From: UBA11400 sp964550435
GTDB taxonomy: Bacteria; Bacteroidota; Rhodothermia; Balneolales; HLUCCA01
Assembly (NCBI GenBank): GCA_964550435.1
Contig: CAZJZI010000003.1
Coordinates: forward strand, 1-64,000
DNA: 64,000 nt
Reading direction: 5' to 3'
Position numbers and translations under genes: made by a program. Numbering within the stretch: the first letter of the stretch is position 1; each line of letters begins with the position of its first letter. The notes under the pieces are model-generated. The model saw nothing but the letters and a program-made list of their open reading frames with translations. It did no database searches and was not told where the DNA came from. Positions 33,296 through 43,245 of the stretch are shown here, piece after piece.

Positions 33296-35323
33296 ATGAG
33301 ATTATTTGTGTTATGGATGATGATAGTAAGTCCGATGATCGTTTCGGCTCAACAATATTCAGTCGTGTCTCCTTCCAACGTTAATGAAATCACGTTTGAG
33401 TTACGAGATGGAGTGCCTTATTACTCTGTTGATCGTCTTGGAAAAGAGGTGATCGCCAATTCGAAGCTTGGATTTGTGATTCAGGATGGGGGTAACCTTT
33501 TGGATGGATTTTCGGTCGCAAGCGTCGACTCCTCTTATTTTGATGAAACATGGACCCAGGTTTGGGGTGAAAAGTCTGAAATTCGAAACAATTATCGTGA
33601 ATTGAGGGTGAATTTGACCCAGAATCTGGTAAGCGGACGACAAATGACACTGGTTTTTAGAGCATTTGATGACGGTATCGGATTCCGGTACGAATTTCCA
33701 GATCAACCAAATCTAAGTGCCTTCAACATTATGGATGAAGTCACAGAGTTTTCGCTCACTGGTGACCACGAAGCCTGGTGGATCGGCGCTTATCAATGGA
33801 ACCGTTTCGAGTATCTGACTGAGCAAACTCCGGTTTCTGCGATCGACACAGTACACACTCCGTTGACCATGCGCTCAGCCGATGGACTTCATATTGCCAT
33901 CCACGAAGCTGCGTTGGTCCGATATTCAACGATGACGCTCGAGCGTACCGAAGGAACCAAACTCAAAGCTAATCTGATGCCTTGGGCGGATGGTGTTTTA
34001 GTTAAAACATCCACTCCGGCTGTTACGCCCTGGAGGACCATCACTTTGGCCGACGATGCTGCCGGACTGATTGAATCATACCTCGTTCTGAACCTGAATG
34101 AGCCAAACAAAATCACAGATACTTCGTGGATAAAACCCTCGAAGTATATTGGAATCTGGTGGGAAATGCACCTGGACAAGGCGACATGGGGTACTGGAGA
34201 TAGACACGGAGCAACGAACGAAAATGCCCGTAAATACATTGATTTTGCAGCGAAATATGATTTCCCTCATGTACTCATTGAAGGCTGGAATCTGGGTTGG
34301 GATGGTAATTGGTACGAAGAAGGAGTAGTTTTTGACTTCCTGAAGTCTGCCCCCGGATTTGATCTTCATGAATTGGCAAAATACGCTGAAGAAAAAGGTG
34401 TCAGGATTATGGGACACCACGAGAATTCTGCAAGTGTGCTACACTATGAAAGTCAGATGGAGGCCAGTTTCGCGCAGTATCAGTCGCTTGGAACGACTGC
34501 CGTTAAGACCGGCTATGTCGGACACGGACGAGAGATTATCTGGTTTGACGATAATGGTAACGAAATGCGTGAGTGGCATCACGGACAATTCATGGTCGAG
34601 CATCACCAGAAAGTAGTCGAACTTGCTGCCAGATATGGGATTTCGTTGAATGTGCATGAAGGACTTAAAGACACCGGATTGCGTCGCACCTGGCCAAATC
34701 TCATGACTCGCGAGGTTGCCCGTGGACAAGAATACAATGCGTGGGGAGCTGAGGGAGGGAATCCTCCGGATCATGTGGTTCTCGTTCCATTCACCCGTGG
34801 ACTCGCAGGTCCATTTGATTACACACCCGGTGTTTTGGATCTCTTGTTTGAAGACTATCGCCCAGATAACAGAGTCAATCATACTACCGCCAAGGAGCTC
34901 GCGTTGTATGTAGTGATTTACAGTCCGCTACAGATGGCTGCGGATCTACCCGAAAACTATGAAAAACATCGCGAAGCGTTTCAATTTATATTGGATGTCC
35001 CGACTGATTGGGATGACACGCGTGTACTGAATGCCGATATCGGAAACTATTTGACCATCGCTCGCAGGGACAGAAATTCTGATGATTGGTTCCTGGGTAG
35101 TGTTTCTGACGAGAATGGACGAGTTTTGAATGTGTCTCTGGATTTTCTCGAACCTGGAAAAAGCTATGAGGCTCAGATTTATCGAGACACTGCAGATACA
35201 GACTGGGAATCGAATCCATATCCGTTTGTTTATGAAACCAAAACAGTCACGGCAAACGATCACTTGACCTTGCGACTAGCAGCAGGTGGTGGACAAGCCA
35301 TCCGATTTAAAGCATTGGATTAA
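33296..35323 (+). CDS. Glycoside hydrolase family 97 protein (alpha-glucosidase type)
   Basis: Secreted or periplasmic enzyme of 675 residues with a signal peptide ending near VSAQQ. Order: N-terminal beta-sandwich (about 25-275), TIM barrel (about 285-560) and C-terminal beta domain. GH97 hallmarks are KYIGIWWEMHLDKATWG, HVLIEGWNLGWDGNW, and SLNVHEGLKDTGLRRTWPNLMTREVARGQEYNAW, where the two Glu fit the inverting alpha-glucosidase branch (SusB-like) rather than the retaining Asp branch. No SusC/SusD pair is nearby, so it is not in a classical polysaccharide locus. Start is ATG 33296; TTG four codons earlier is less likely. Confidence 0.93.
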   Translation: MRLFVLWMMIVSPMIVSAQQYSVVSPSNVNEITFELRDGVPYYSVDRLGKEVIANSKLGFVIQDGGNLLDGFSVASVDSSYFDETWTQVWGEKSEIRNNYRELRVNLTQNLVSGRQMTLVFRAFDDGIGFRYEFPDQPNLSAFNIMDEVTEFSLTGDHEAWWIGAYQWNRFEYLTEQTPVSAIDTVHTPLTMRSADGLHIAIHEAALVRYSTMTLERTEGTKLKANLMPWADGVLVKTSTPAVTPWRTITLADDAAGLIESYLVLNLNEPNKITDTSWIKPSKYIGIWWEMHLDKATWGTGDRHGATNENARKYIDFAAKYDFPHVLIEGWNLGWDGNWYEEGVVFDFLKSAPGFDLHELAKYAEEKGVRIMGHHENSASVLHYESQMEASFAQYQSLGTTAVKTGYVGHGREIIWFDDNGNEMREWHHGQFMVEHHQKVVELAARYGISLNVHEGLKDTGLRRTWPNLMTREVARGQEYNAWGAEGGNPPDHVVLVPFTRGLAGPFDYTPGVLDLLFEDYRPDNRVNHTTAKELALYVVIYSPLQMAADLPENYEKHREAFQFILDVPTDWDDTRVLNADIGNYLTIARRDRNSDDWFLGSVSDENGRVLNVSLDFLEPGKSYEAQIYRDTADTDWESNPYPFVYETKTVTANDHLTLRLAAGGGQAIRFKALD

Positions 35324-35417
35324 TTCAAATAGATGTATTTGGATAAGCAGATATTAAAATCGAATGTGGATGCAAATCATCGAACTGAAATCTTGAACCA
35401 AGAAACGAAATTATAGT

Positions 35418-36506
35418 ATGCATACAAGTTATTGGGAACAGGAAGTATTTCATAAACCGTATGATGTAATCATTGTGGGTGCAGGCATTACTGGATGTAG
35501 TACAGCACTTGAATTACGAAAAAAACACCCACATTTATCTATTTTGATGCTCGAAAGGCATTTTTATCCATCTGGAGCCAGTACACGCAACGCTGGATTC
35601 GCATGCTTCGGTTCTATAAGTGAGCTACTGGACGATCTTGAGCATACCGATGAAGACACAGTCAAAGCATTGGTAAAAAAACGATTTGAGGGACTTAAAG
35701 TACTCAGAGACACTGTTCCTGCTGAAGTCATGGATTTCTCGATGTGCGGCGGACACGAGTTGTTTACTGACACAGAGCAGTTTGATTCATGTGCACAAGC
35801 TGTTGCACGGTTTAACTCCTGGATGAAAGAGATAACCGGCGAAAAAGAGGTATACAAAACCGACACTGTGAATGGATATCCAGTCATTTTTAATAAGCTC
35901 GAAGGATATTTACACTCTGGAAAGCTTATGAAATGGCTCCACACTCAGATTTGTGAAGCCGGAATTGAAATTCGCTGGGGATCCCGAGTGAAGTCTGTTC
36001 GCTCGGGTGTGGTCGGACTCGAAAACGATGTACAAGTTCATGGAAGTACGATAATAATGGCTACAAACGGATTCTCGCGTGAAATTGAGCATGATGCTCC
36101 GGTTACTCCAGCACGTGGATTCGTCTTGGTCACTAACGAGCTTGAAGATATGCCGTGGAAAGGTACCTGGCACTTCGACAAAGGATATGTGTATTTTAGG
36201 AACATAGGCAATCGCCTCTTGCTTGGTGGAGCCAGAAACATCGATGCCGAACGAGAAGAGACCACCGAGGACAAAGTGAATCCGCTGATTAAGGCACACC
36301 TCATCCAATTTATGATGGAAACTCTGAAACTTAAAGGATGGGCTTTGGAGCAAGAATGGACTGGAATCATGGGATTCGGTCCAAATAAAACCCCTGTCTG
36401 TCGACAGCTCAAACCGGGCGTATGGCTAGCGGGTGGACTCAGTGGCATGGGCGTTGCACTGGGAATGCAATTCGGCAAGGATGTCGCCCACACTATTGAT
36501 ATATGA
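35418..36506 (+). CDS. FAD-dependent amine/amino-acid oxidoreductase (DAO family)
   Basis: A 362-residue flavoprotein. The N-terminal dinucleotide site is YDVIIVGAGITGCSTALELRKK, followed by SGASTRNAGFACFG, a flavin-contact segment typical of glycine/sarcosine-oxidase-like enzymes. The C-terminal flavin loop is GVWLAGGLSGMGVALGMQFG. The substrate is not readable from the sequence. Its stop codon overlaps the rluF start (ATGA at 36503), so the two are translationally coupled, although no functional link is obvious. Confidence 0.88.
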   Translation: MHTSYWEQEVFHKPYDVIIVGAGITGCSTALELRKKHPHLSILMLERHFYPSGASTRNAGFACFGSISELLDDLEHTDEDTVKALVKKRFEGLKVLRDTVPAEVMDFSMCGGHELFTDTEQFDSCAQAVARFNSWMKEITGEKEVYKTDTVNGYPVIFNKLEGYLHSGKLMKWLHTQICEAGIEIRWGSRVKSVRSGVVGLENDVQVHGSTIIMATNGFSREIEHDAPVTPARGFVLVTNELEDMPWKGTWHFDKGYVYFRNIGNRLLLGGARNIDAEREETTEDKVNPLIKAHLIQFMMETLKLKGWALEQEWTGIMGFGPNKTPVCRQLKPGVWLAGGLSGMGVALGMQFGKDVAHTIDI

Positions 36507-37600
36507 ATATTCGAATAAACAAATATATTGCTGAATCCGGAACGGCATCACGACGTGAGGCAGACAGATTAATTGAAGCCGGTAAGGTTCGCGTTAATGG
36601 ACGAGTTGCATCGTTGGGTGATGTTGTAAATCCTGGTGATAAAGTGCTGGTGAATGGTAATCCCGTGAGTTATGGACTACAGCGTGTATACCTGGCCTAT
36701 AACAAACCGGTTGGAGTGACATCAACTACGGATAAAGAGGATCCTGACAATATTATCAAAGCGGTTGCTTATCACGGAGGACGTATTTTCCCGATTGGCC
36801 GTCTCGATAAAGATTCTGAAGGGCTCATTTTGCTTACGAACGATGGAGATATCGTGAATAAAATCCTTCGCGTAAGCAACAAACACGACAAGGAGTACAT
36901 TGTACGTGTTGATCAGCCAATTACTACTGAATTTGTGGAGAGAATGTCTAACGGAGTTTCCATTCTTGGTGTAGTTACTCGTAAATGTACAGTAGAAAAG
37001 ATTAATACAAATACGTTCAGAATTATCTTGAATCAGGGGCTGAACCGTCAAATCCGTCGTATGTGTAAGGTATTGGGATACAAAGTGACCCGTTTGGAGC
37101 GAGTGCGTATCATGAATGTCCACGTACAGGGAATTGCAACCGGATCATGGCGTTTTTTAACAGATGCCGAAATTGATGGAATCATGTCTGAAATCCAGGA
37201 TTCTAAGAGTGAGGGGCGTACGCGATCGCGCAAGTCTTTTTCAAAATCCAGATCCAAAAAACCGGGTAAATTTACTCCGGATGATAATAAAGAATCTGGG
37301 AGCAGTGAGCGGGGAATTGGGAGCAGAGGTAAGAAAGCATCAGTGAGCAGGGAGCAGGGAGCGGGGAGCAGTGGTAAGAAAGAAAAGAGGGTGCAGAAAG
37401 GTCAGAGAGGGCAGATTGATCAGAGGGCAGGGGGCAGCGGGCAGAGTGCCAAATCGCCATCTAAACCAGCAAAACGCACATCTGAACAATTAAAAACATC
37501 AGGACGTGGAGCATCGGGTAGAACAAGTTCGGGATCAGCTGGACGGAAAACTGGTCCGGGAACACGTGGTGGGGGTAAGAAATCCGGTGGAAGGCGTTAA
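36503..37600 (+). CDS. rluF: 23S rRNA pseudouridine synthase RluF with repeat-derived tail
   Basis: Isomerises U2604 of 23S rRNA in the characterised family. The first 235 residues are a complete RluF: S4 domain (INKYIAESGTASRREADRLI), catalytic segment GRLDKDSEGLILLTNDGD with the active Asp, MSNGVSILGVVTRKC, and LNQGLNRQIRRMCKVLGY. Residues about 236-365 form an extra basic Ser/Lys/Gly/Arg-rich tail. Bases 37296-37445 of that tail are heptamer and hairpin-type repeat sequence identical in kind to the intergenic repeats of the window. The tail may bind RNA non-specifically or be inert. Confidence 0.95.
   Translation: MNIRINKYIAESGTASRREADRLIEAGKVRVNGRVASLGDVVNPGDKVLVNGNPVSYGLQRVYLAYNKPVGVTSTTDKEDPDNIIKAVAYHGGRIFPIGRLDKDSEGLILLTNDGDIVNKILRVSNKHDKEYIVRVDQPITTEFVERMSNGVSILGVVTRKCTVEKINTNTFRIILNQGLNRQIRRMCKVLGYKVTRLERVRIMNVHVQGIATGSWRFLTDAEIDGIMSEIQDSKSEGRTRSRKSFSKSRSKKPGKFTPDDNKESGSSERGIGSRGKKASVSREQGAGSSGKKEKRVQKGQRGQIDQRAGGSGQSAKSPSKPAKRTSEQLKTSGRGASGRTSSGSAGRKTGPGTRGGGKKSGGRR
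37296..37445 (+). repeat. Heptamer and hairpin-arm repeats inside the rluF coding sequence
   Basis: Units such as gggagca, gtgagcg and gggagcg recur with seven-base spacing at 37296-37325 and 37341-37373. At 37388-37415 comes a segment close to the left arm of the intergenic hairpin element (aaggtcagagagggcag compared with aaggtcagagagtgcag at 51072). The frame stays open and encodes a Ser/Gly/Lys/Gln-rich peptide. Confidence 0.8.
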
Positions 37601-37626
37601 TAGTTGAACTAGGAACGAGTGTTCGC

Positions 37627-38277
37627 TCACGAGTAGTAAGGTCGAACCAGCTCCACGAATTCACTTAGAATCATCGCAGTTGCACCCCAAAGTGGAGTCG
37701 AGTGAACACTCCAAAATGGTACATCCATGGTCATGCCGCGGAGGTTCCATGTTTCATGAATTAGTTTGTCCGTATCAAGTAAATCCGGCACGGGCACATA
37801 AAAGGCCTCATCCACTTCAGTCGGTTGCATTATGAAGGGCATTGTTTCAGGTTTCCAGGCCACGATTGTGTGGATGAAATTGTTCGAGTGAGGAACAAAA
37901 ATTGGTGTCAGAGCACCTAAAATGTGATTTAAAGTCAGATTGATCCCAACTTCCTCGCGCATTTCCCGAAGCGCAGCTTGCTCGGGAGTCTCACCGTAAT
38001 CGATACCTCCACCAGGTAGACTAAGTTGTCCTCCATGATTTGGTAGTTTTGTACTTCGAAGTGTCAATATGAACCGGAGTGAGTCAAAAGTATCTCCTGT
38101 AAGGCACAAAATTACGGCATTTCGTCGTGCTGAGTCCGGTACTTCGGGTAAAATAACGGGCCCAACACCCGGAGTTAAAGGCACGGGTGCCATAAGCCGT
38201 TGTGCATTGGTTCCGGGGAGATCCTCGTTGATCAGTTTTCGAATTGTGTGAATCGTATTGGGGAAAAGCAGGCTCAT
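37627..38277 (-). CDS. Nudix hydrolase, CoA-pyrophosphatase-like
   Basis: Pyrophosphohydrolase of 216 residues. The Nudix box GGGIDYGETPEQAALREMREEVGI is complete; the preceding HGGQLSLPGGG and the extra N-terminal helix region are typical of the NudL/CoA diphosphatase group. I choose the ATG at 38277 because it overlaps the stop of the upstream ferredoxin gene (ATGA); another in-frame ATG nine codons earlier is possible. The gene is convergent with rluF, 26 bases between stops. Confidence 0.88.
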   Translation of the reverse strand: MSLLFPNTIHTIRKLINEDLPGTNAQRLMAPVPLTPGVGPVILPEVPDSARRNAVILCLTGDTFDSLRFILTLRSTKLPNHGGQLSLPGGGIDYGETPEQAALREMREEVGINLTLNHILGALTPIFVPHSNNFIHTIVAWKPETMPFIMQPTEVDEAFYVPVPDLLDTDKLIHETWNLRGMTMDVPFWSVHSTPLWGATAMILSEFVELVRPYYS

Positions 38278-38690
38278 GTAGTCAATGTGTTCGGATCGGT
38301 CCATTCTCCGGACTCGATTTCGGTGGTATCAATGCGCCATTCTTCGACGGGTTGACCTCCGATAAGATGATTCTGGATAATCTGCTCAAGTACTTCAGGT
38401 GTACAAGAATGATACCATATCCCGTCTGGATATACTACTGCGATGGGTCCGCGCATGCACACTCTCAAACAGTTTGCTCGTGTCCTGAAAACACCTTTGT
38501 GTCCGTTTAATCCAAGCTCTTCGAGTCGGTCTTTAAGATATATCCAGGCTTCGTGGCTGACCTCAGCTTTGCAGCATTTTGGCACCGTTGCATCAGCACA
38601 TAGAAAAATGTGACGTTCTACTTTGGGAATACCCAGTGTGACTACTTTTTTGCGTAAGCGTGTATCTTCTTCGAGTCGTGTGTTTTCCAT
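38274..38690 (-). CDS. Thioredoxin-like (2Fe-2S) ferredoxin domain protein
   Basis: Small redox protein of 138 residues with the thioredoxin-like [2Fe-2S] fold. Cysteines occur in IFLCAD, PKCCKAE, TRANCLRVCMRGP, followed by IAVVYPDGIWYHSCTPEVLEQII, the usual end of this domain. It probably shuttles electrons; the partner is unknown. The start is ATG 38690; 20 more codons can be read upstream but that stretch runs into the terminator of the S46 peptidase gene. It is coupled to the Nudix gene by an ATGA overlap. Confidence 0.88.
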   Translation of the reverse strand: MENTRLEEDTRLRKKVVTLGIPKVERHIFLCADATVPKCCKAEVSHEAWIYLKDRLEELGLNGHKGVFRTRANCLRVCMRGPIAVVYPDGIWYHSCTPEVLEQIIQNHLIGGQPVEEWRIDTTEIESGEWTDPNTLTT

Positions 38691-38731
38691 AATTGAGGTG
38701 TAGTCTGTGGATGTAAATATCGGGCATAAAA

Positions 38732-38766
38732 TAAAAATGTCCGGCCCCATAACCGAGACCGGACAT
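38732..38766 (-). terminator. Rho-independent terminator after the S46 peptidase gene (leftward)
   Basis: Perfect eight-base stem atgtccgg/ccggacat at 38737-38766, followed on the minus strand by a TTTTTAT run. It lies 25 bases after the peptidase stop. Confidence 0.85.
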
Positions 38767-38790
38767 CAAAATAGCCTGAAAACAAATAGA

Positions 38791-40968
38791 TTAGTTCGAT
38801 CCTGCGGTCAGGATCTCGTTCACGAGCCGATCTGCACGGTATACATGGCGAAGTGCCTCAATCATGCCTCGGGCATCTACGTTTACCGATCGGGCTTGCT
38901 CTGAATCCAGAATGAACTCAGATGATCCCATCCCCTGGACATTGCTATCAAATGCGAGTCCGACAACCTCAAGATTACGATTGACCAACGGGGAACCGGA
39001 GTTTCCACCGATGATGTCGTTGGTTGAAACAAAGTTCAAAGGAGTGGACAGATCCATTGTAATTGACGGCTTCTCCCATCGAGTCGGCAGGTCCCATTGG
39101 GAATCATCATGCGAGAACGCACGATCATACATTCCATAGAATGTAGTAAAATATGGTGCAACGGTTCCGTTATAGCGGTAACTTTTTACTACACCATCAG
39201 AAATTCGTAGAGAGAAGGTAGCATCAGGCGGCAGATCGGTACCATAAACCGCGAACCATGCGCGTCCTAGTTGACTTGAAAGTTCGCTTTCAGCCTCACT
39301 TAGTTGTGAATAGGCCTGCTGGGCTTCGAAAACGCGATCGGCAAATGCTGCGACCAACTTCAGCGCCGGGTCTTCAGAATTCAGTACATCACCCTCCATC
39401 ACGGTTGCCATAGTTGCGGATGTTGCCAGAGTCGATTCACGTACTATACGCTGAGCAAGTGCCTCAGGGGTAGATCCACCAAGCATCGCCTGAACGACTT
39501 CATGATCCGGACCCAGAATGTCTGCGAACAGATTCAAACGTTGTGTTAACATTGCGGTATCCCAAGCTGCCGGACGATCCTGAATCGACAGGATCTGATT
39601 CTTGAGTGGGGCCAGGTCTTCAGCACTGACACCATCTGCAAGGTAGGTTGCATACAGATTTGCATACAATGCACGTTGCATAACAGCGGATGAGAGTCTT
39701 GAACCCGGTGCCATAGCCAAAGTGGCGTAGTAGTACGGTGCATAATCGATTTTTTGAACCTGGATGGATTCCAACTCTTCGAAAATAGGCAAGAAAGTGG
39801 CTGATAACTCAGTATTTTCAGCGATTTGAGCTTTAAAACGATTCTCGTTATCTACCCGTCGACCAATCAATACGGGATCACGAAGTGCAAGTACTTGTCC
39901 GCCATAGAACTTGTCAGCATTTTTAAGACCAAAGATAAAATTTCGTAACCCCAGCACATCGCCACCAGCCGGATCCTGCTCGTAGTAAGCTTCCAATCCT
40001 TTGATGCTTCTGGATAACAAATTATGATAAAATGCATCCCCGAATTGTCCACGGTAGGTTAACTGAGCAACGGTATTCTGACGTGTTGTACTTCCTGGAT
40101 TACCAATCATGAATACTGCATCTCCTTCGGACACACCTGTACGTGAAAAAGGAAAGAAATGCTCAGGCTCGACAGGCTGATCGTTTTCATACACGCGATA
40201 GAACGTCATGTCAAGGTTATATCGTGGATACGTAAAGTTATCGTCATCACCGCCGTAGTAGCCGATTTGAAGTTCGGGAGCCATAACCAGGCGTACATCG
40301 GTGTAACGTTTGAAGAAATAGGCTGAATAACGACCACCATTGTACAGTGAAACCACCTGAACCACGTGACCGTCTTCGACTTCAGATTGTAATTCCGCCT
40401 GTAGGTCTGCTATCGCCTGCTGACGTACTTCGGATCGCTGTTCAATTGGAGCAGCATCGACCAACGCAAGTATCTGGTCAGTAACATCACGTATCTCGAC
40501 CATTTGGTCCACATAATAATTTTCAATTTTACGCTCATCGGCCAGTGTTTCGGCATAGAATCCGTCATCAAGTAGTGATTCACCTTCACGACTGACCTGG
40601 GTTATCTGTTCGCGGGCACAGTGATGGTTCGTCATCACCAATCCCTGTGCAGAAACGAACGATCCGGAGCAGTTTGGAAGTCTGACCGAAGCCATTCGCG
40701 CATGGTCAAACCAGGCTTGATTGGCATCGAAATTATATTCCTCGGTGAAATACTCCGATGGAGCATATTCAAAGGTCCACATACGACCATTGTCGAATCG
40801 TCCGGCAGGAACAGGTTCGTAACTTGGAAGTGGACTCGGGGTTTCCATTTCCATTTCTGGTAGCATGATTGGTTCGACTTCCTGAACAATCGGTTGGGTT
40901 GTCGAACAAGCTGATATCAGCACTAGAAGTGCGAATGACCAGCTAAAAAGCTTAACTGTTGATTTCAT
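38791..40968 (-). CDS. S46-family serine dipeptidyl peptidase (DPP7/DPP11-like), lipoprotein
   Basis: Periplasmic or surface exopeptidase of 725 residues that removes dipeptides from peptide N-termini, typical of protein-scavenging Bacteroidota. A lipoprotein signal ends LLVLISAC. The chymotrypsin-like halves enclose a large helical domain. Catalytic His is in VMTNHHCAREQI, Asp likely in DDDNFTYPRYNLDMTF, and Ser in DIIGGNSGSPLVNRNLEVVGLAFDSN. I start at ATG 40968 because this gives a proper signal; 20 upstream in-frame codons do not. Specificity (DPP7 or DPP11) cannot be told by eye. Confidence 0.93.
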   Translation of the reverse strand: MKSTVKLFSWSFALLVLISACSTTQPIVQEVEPIMLPEMEMETPSPLPSYEPVPAGRFDNGRMWTFEYAPSEYFTEEYNFDANQAWFDHARMASVRLPNCSGSFVSAQGLVMTNHHCAREQITQVSREGESLLDDGFYAETLADERKIENYYVDQMVEIRDVTDQILALVDAAPIEQRSEVRQQAIADLQAELQSEVEDGHVVQVVSLYNGGRYSAYFFKRYTDVRLVMAPELQIGYYGGDDDNFTYPRYNLDMTFYRVYENDQPVEPEHFFPFSRTGVSEGDAVFMIGNPGSTTRQNTVAQLTYRGQFGDAFYHNLLSRSIKGLEAYYEQDPAGGDVLGLRNFIFGLKNADKFYGGQVLALRDPVLIGRRVDNENRFKAQIAENTELSATFLPIFEELESIQVQKIDYAPYYYATLAMAPGSRLSSAVMQRALYANLYATYLADGVSAEDLAPLKNQILSIQDRPAAWDTAMLTQRLNLFADILGPDHEVVQAMLGGSTPEALAQRIVRESTLATSATMATVMEGDVLNSEDPALKLVAAFADRVFEAQQAYSQLSEAESELSSQLGRAWFAVYGTDLPPDATFSLRISDGVVKSYRYNGTVAPYFTTFYGMYDRAFSHDDSQWDLPTRWEKPSITMDLSTPLNFVSTNDIIGGNSGSPLVNRNLEVVGLAFDSNVQGMGSSEFILDSEQARSVNVDARGMIEALRHVYRADRLVNEILTAGSN

Positions 40969-41104
40969 ATCGAATTGTATTAGGTCTGTTGCAGGATCAT
41001 GTACTGAGTCCAGCATTTTGGATGACATTTTAGTGAAAAATAGGTGATTTCAATTGATTCTGAAGCATTTTGGCTCCAAAAATCGTGTATTGATTAATTT
41101 GAAT

Positions 41105-43138
41105 TTAATCTTTGAGCCATTGATCCAGCCATCCGAAAAACTCACGATGCCAGAGCAGAGAGTTTTGTGGAGTCAGAATCCAGTGGTTTTCGTCAGGGAA
41201 GAGTACCATCTTACTTGGGATTCCCATGCGCTGAGCAGTCGTAAATGCCTGGAAACTTTGTCCAACCGGAACACGATAATCACGTTCACCATGAATCATC
41301 ATGATCGGAGTATCCCAGTTCTTAACGTAAAGATGGGGGGAATGCAGGTTATAGCTGCTTGGGCGTGGATCATCGAACCAGGCACCATCCATGTCGAAAT
41401 TGACGAAAAACATCTCTTCAGTCTCGCCATACATGCTCTCCAGATGGAAGACTCCGGCGTGAGAAATGAATGCTTTGAATCGGTTCTCATGGTTTCCTGC
41501 CAGCCAAAACACGGTGTAACCACCGAAACTTGCTCCAACCGCTCCCATTCGGGTTTCATCAGCCCAAGGCTCTGCAGACACATTGTCGATCGCCGCGAGC
41601 ATATCCTTCATCGCTTGTCCGCCCCAGTCGCCACTGATCTGACGATTCCATTCTTGACCAAAGGAGGGAAGTCCACGACGATTCGGTGCCACGACAACGT
41701 ATCCCTGGGCAGCCATGACCTGGAAGTTCCAGCGGTAGCTGAAGAACTGTGATACCGTCCCTTGAGGTCCACCCTGAGCATACAGCAAAGTTGGATACTT
41801 TTTATTTGGGTCAAAGTCCGGAGGCAGGATAACCCACACCAGCATACGTTTTCCATCGGTCGTTTCAACCCAGCGGGATGTCACTTCACCCAGTTTCAGT
41901 TCAGATAGATGTTCTTTGTTGAACTCGGTAAACACAGCAGCTTCGCCATTGGATACATCAACTTTGAATAATTCAGTTGGTGACGACATTGACATTCGCG
42001 AAGCGATGATCACGGGTTGTTGAGTTGTTCCAGCCAGTGCGATTCCAGTGTAATCGTGGACTCCTGATGTCAGTGCATAGAAATTCGGATCAGCGCGTCG
42101 TGTACGGGAATCATAGTAGTAAATCTGGACGGTTGCTTCTTTCCCGCTCAAAAAATAGATGCGACTTCCGTCGGCACTCCAAACGTGGCCGTTCACGTTT
42201 TGGTCGAATCCAGCACTCAGCTCAAGCACTTCTCCAGAGTTCATATCCATGTGCATGAGTCGGTATCTGTCGGCCTCGTAGCCCGGTGTCTTCATGCTGA
42301 GCCATGCCAGTCGGGAACCATCTGGAGAAAACGCCGGATAGAAATCGTAACCTGGGTTCGATTCGGTGAGATTACGGGTTTCTCCGGTAGCCAGTATGTA
42401 TTGATACAGATCGGAGTTCGTTGAAAAGGCAGCTTCCGCGCCGGTTAGTTTTTTTGCGGTATAGACCAAAGATTGTGAATCCGGACTCCATGTGATCTGT
42501 GAAGCACCGCCGAAGGGTTTCAGTGGTGTGTCATAAGGTTCGCCAGCCATCACATCAATCGGATCTCCAGTCAGGGCGCCATCCGCATACGGAGCATAAA
42601 ACAAATGGCGATAGCTACCATCATGCCAGGTATCCCAATGTCGATACATCAATCCATCGATGAGACGTGCATTGGCTTTGTCCAGATCCGGATACCTGTC
42701 GGTTGCCAATTCATCGAGTTTAACCGCACGGGTGAATGCCAAAAAAGCTCCATTTGGTGCGTAGCTCACGTTTCCGATTGGAAAGTCAAATGTAGTAACC
42801 TGAGTCGCATTTTGTCCGTCAGGATCCATTTCCCAAAGCTGTCCGCCTCTCATAAATCCGATCTTTTTTCCATCCGGACGCCAGATAGGACTCGATCCGG
42901 AGCCCAAGGCAACCGGAGTTGTGCTGTTTATAGCCTGTAAATAGACTGTGGTTGTTCCACCATTTGTGGAAGCATTGATATCGGAAACAGTGTACACGAC
43001 CGATTGACCGTCGGGTGAGGCAACCGGTGATCCGACTCGCTCAAGGTCGAGCATTTTTTCTGGAGTAAGCACATTTTGAGCCACGGTAGGTGTAGAAATC
43101 CACACCAGGACCAGGCAAAGCATCAACATACGTCTCAT
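41105..43138 (-). CDS. S9-family prolyl-oligopeptidase-like peptidase
   Basis: Secreted serine peptidase of 677 residues with a signal peptide ending near TVAQN. An eight-bladed WD40-like propeller (repeats such as SPVASPDGQSVVYTVSD and YPAFSPDGSRLAWLS) precedes an alpha/beta-hydrolase domain. Catalytic Ser is in GAVGASFGGYTVFW, Asp likely near HGERDYRVPVG, and His in FPDENHWI. It resembles S9C acylaminoacyl-/dipeptidyl-peptidase 5 enzymes. It lies 136 bases upstream of the S46 peptidase on the same strand, so both may serve peptide uptake. Confidence 0.94.
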   Translation of the reverse strand: MRRMLMLCLVLVWISTPTVAQNVLTPEKMLDLERVGSPVASPDGQSVVYTVSDINASTNGGTTTVYLQAINSTTPVALGSGSSPIWRPDGKKIGFMRGGQLWEMDPDGQNATQVTTFDFPIGNVSYAPNGAFLAFTRAVKLDELATDRYPDLDKANARLIDGLMYRHWDTWHDGSYRHLFYAPYADGALTGDPIDVMAGEPYDTPLKPFGGASQITWSPDSQSLVYTAKKLTGAEAAFSTNSDLYQYILATGETRNLTESNPGYDFYPAFSPDGSRLAWLSMKTPGYEADRYRLMHMDMNSGEVLELSAGFDQNVNGHVWSADGSRIYFLSGKEATVQIYYYDSRTRRADPNFYALTSGVHDYTGIALAGTTQQPVIIASRMSMSSPTELFKVDVSNGEAAVFTEFNKEHLSELKLGEVTSRWVETTDGKRMLVWVILPPDFDPNKKYPTLLYAQGGPQGTVSQFFSYRWNFQVMAAQGYVVVAPNRRGLPSFGQEWNRQISGDWGGQAMKDMLAAIDNVSAEPWADETRMGAVGASFGGYTVFWLAGNHENRFKAFISHAGVFHLESMYGETEEMFFVNFDMDGAWFDDPRPSSYNLHSPHLYVKNWDTPIMMIHGERDYRVPVGQSFQAFTTAQRMGIPSKMVLFPDENHWILTPQNSLLWHREFFGWLDQWLKD

Positions 43139-43223
43139 AAGTAGTCTGTTTTAAGTTGAGGTAAGATGTAATTAACGGAACAATTTACCGCTTAATAATT
43201 CAGACTACAAAAGCTTATTTATT

Positions 43224-43241
43224 TGGGTAGTGGGTAGTGGG
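43224..43241 (+). repeat. Short G-rich heptamer array
   Basis: Two and a half gggtagt heptamers stand immediately left of a complete hairpin element. This is the only member of the G-rich family here that does not abut a start codon; the nearest leftward gene (S9 peptidase) begins 86 bases away. Confidence 0.7.
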
Positions 43242-43245
43242 ATTT

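Noticed and set aside
37296..37445. Frameshifted or wrong rluF end
   Set aside because: The frame stays open with normal RluF before it and continues into a basic tail beyond the repeat, so I keep the full gene.
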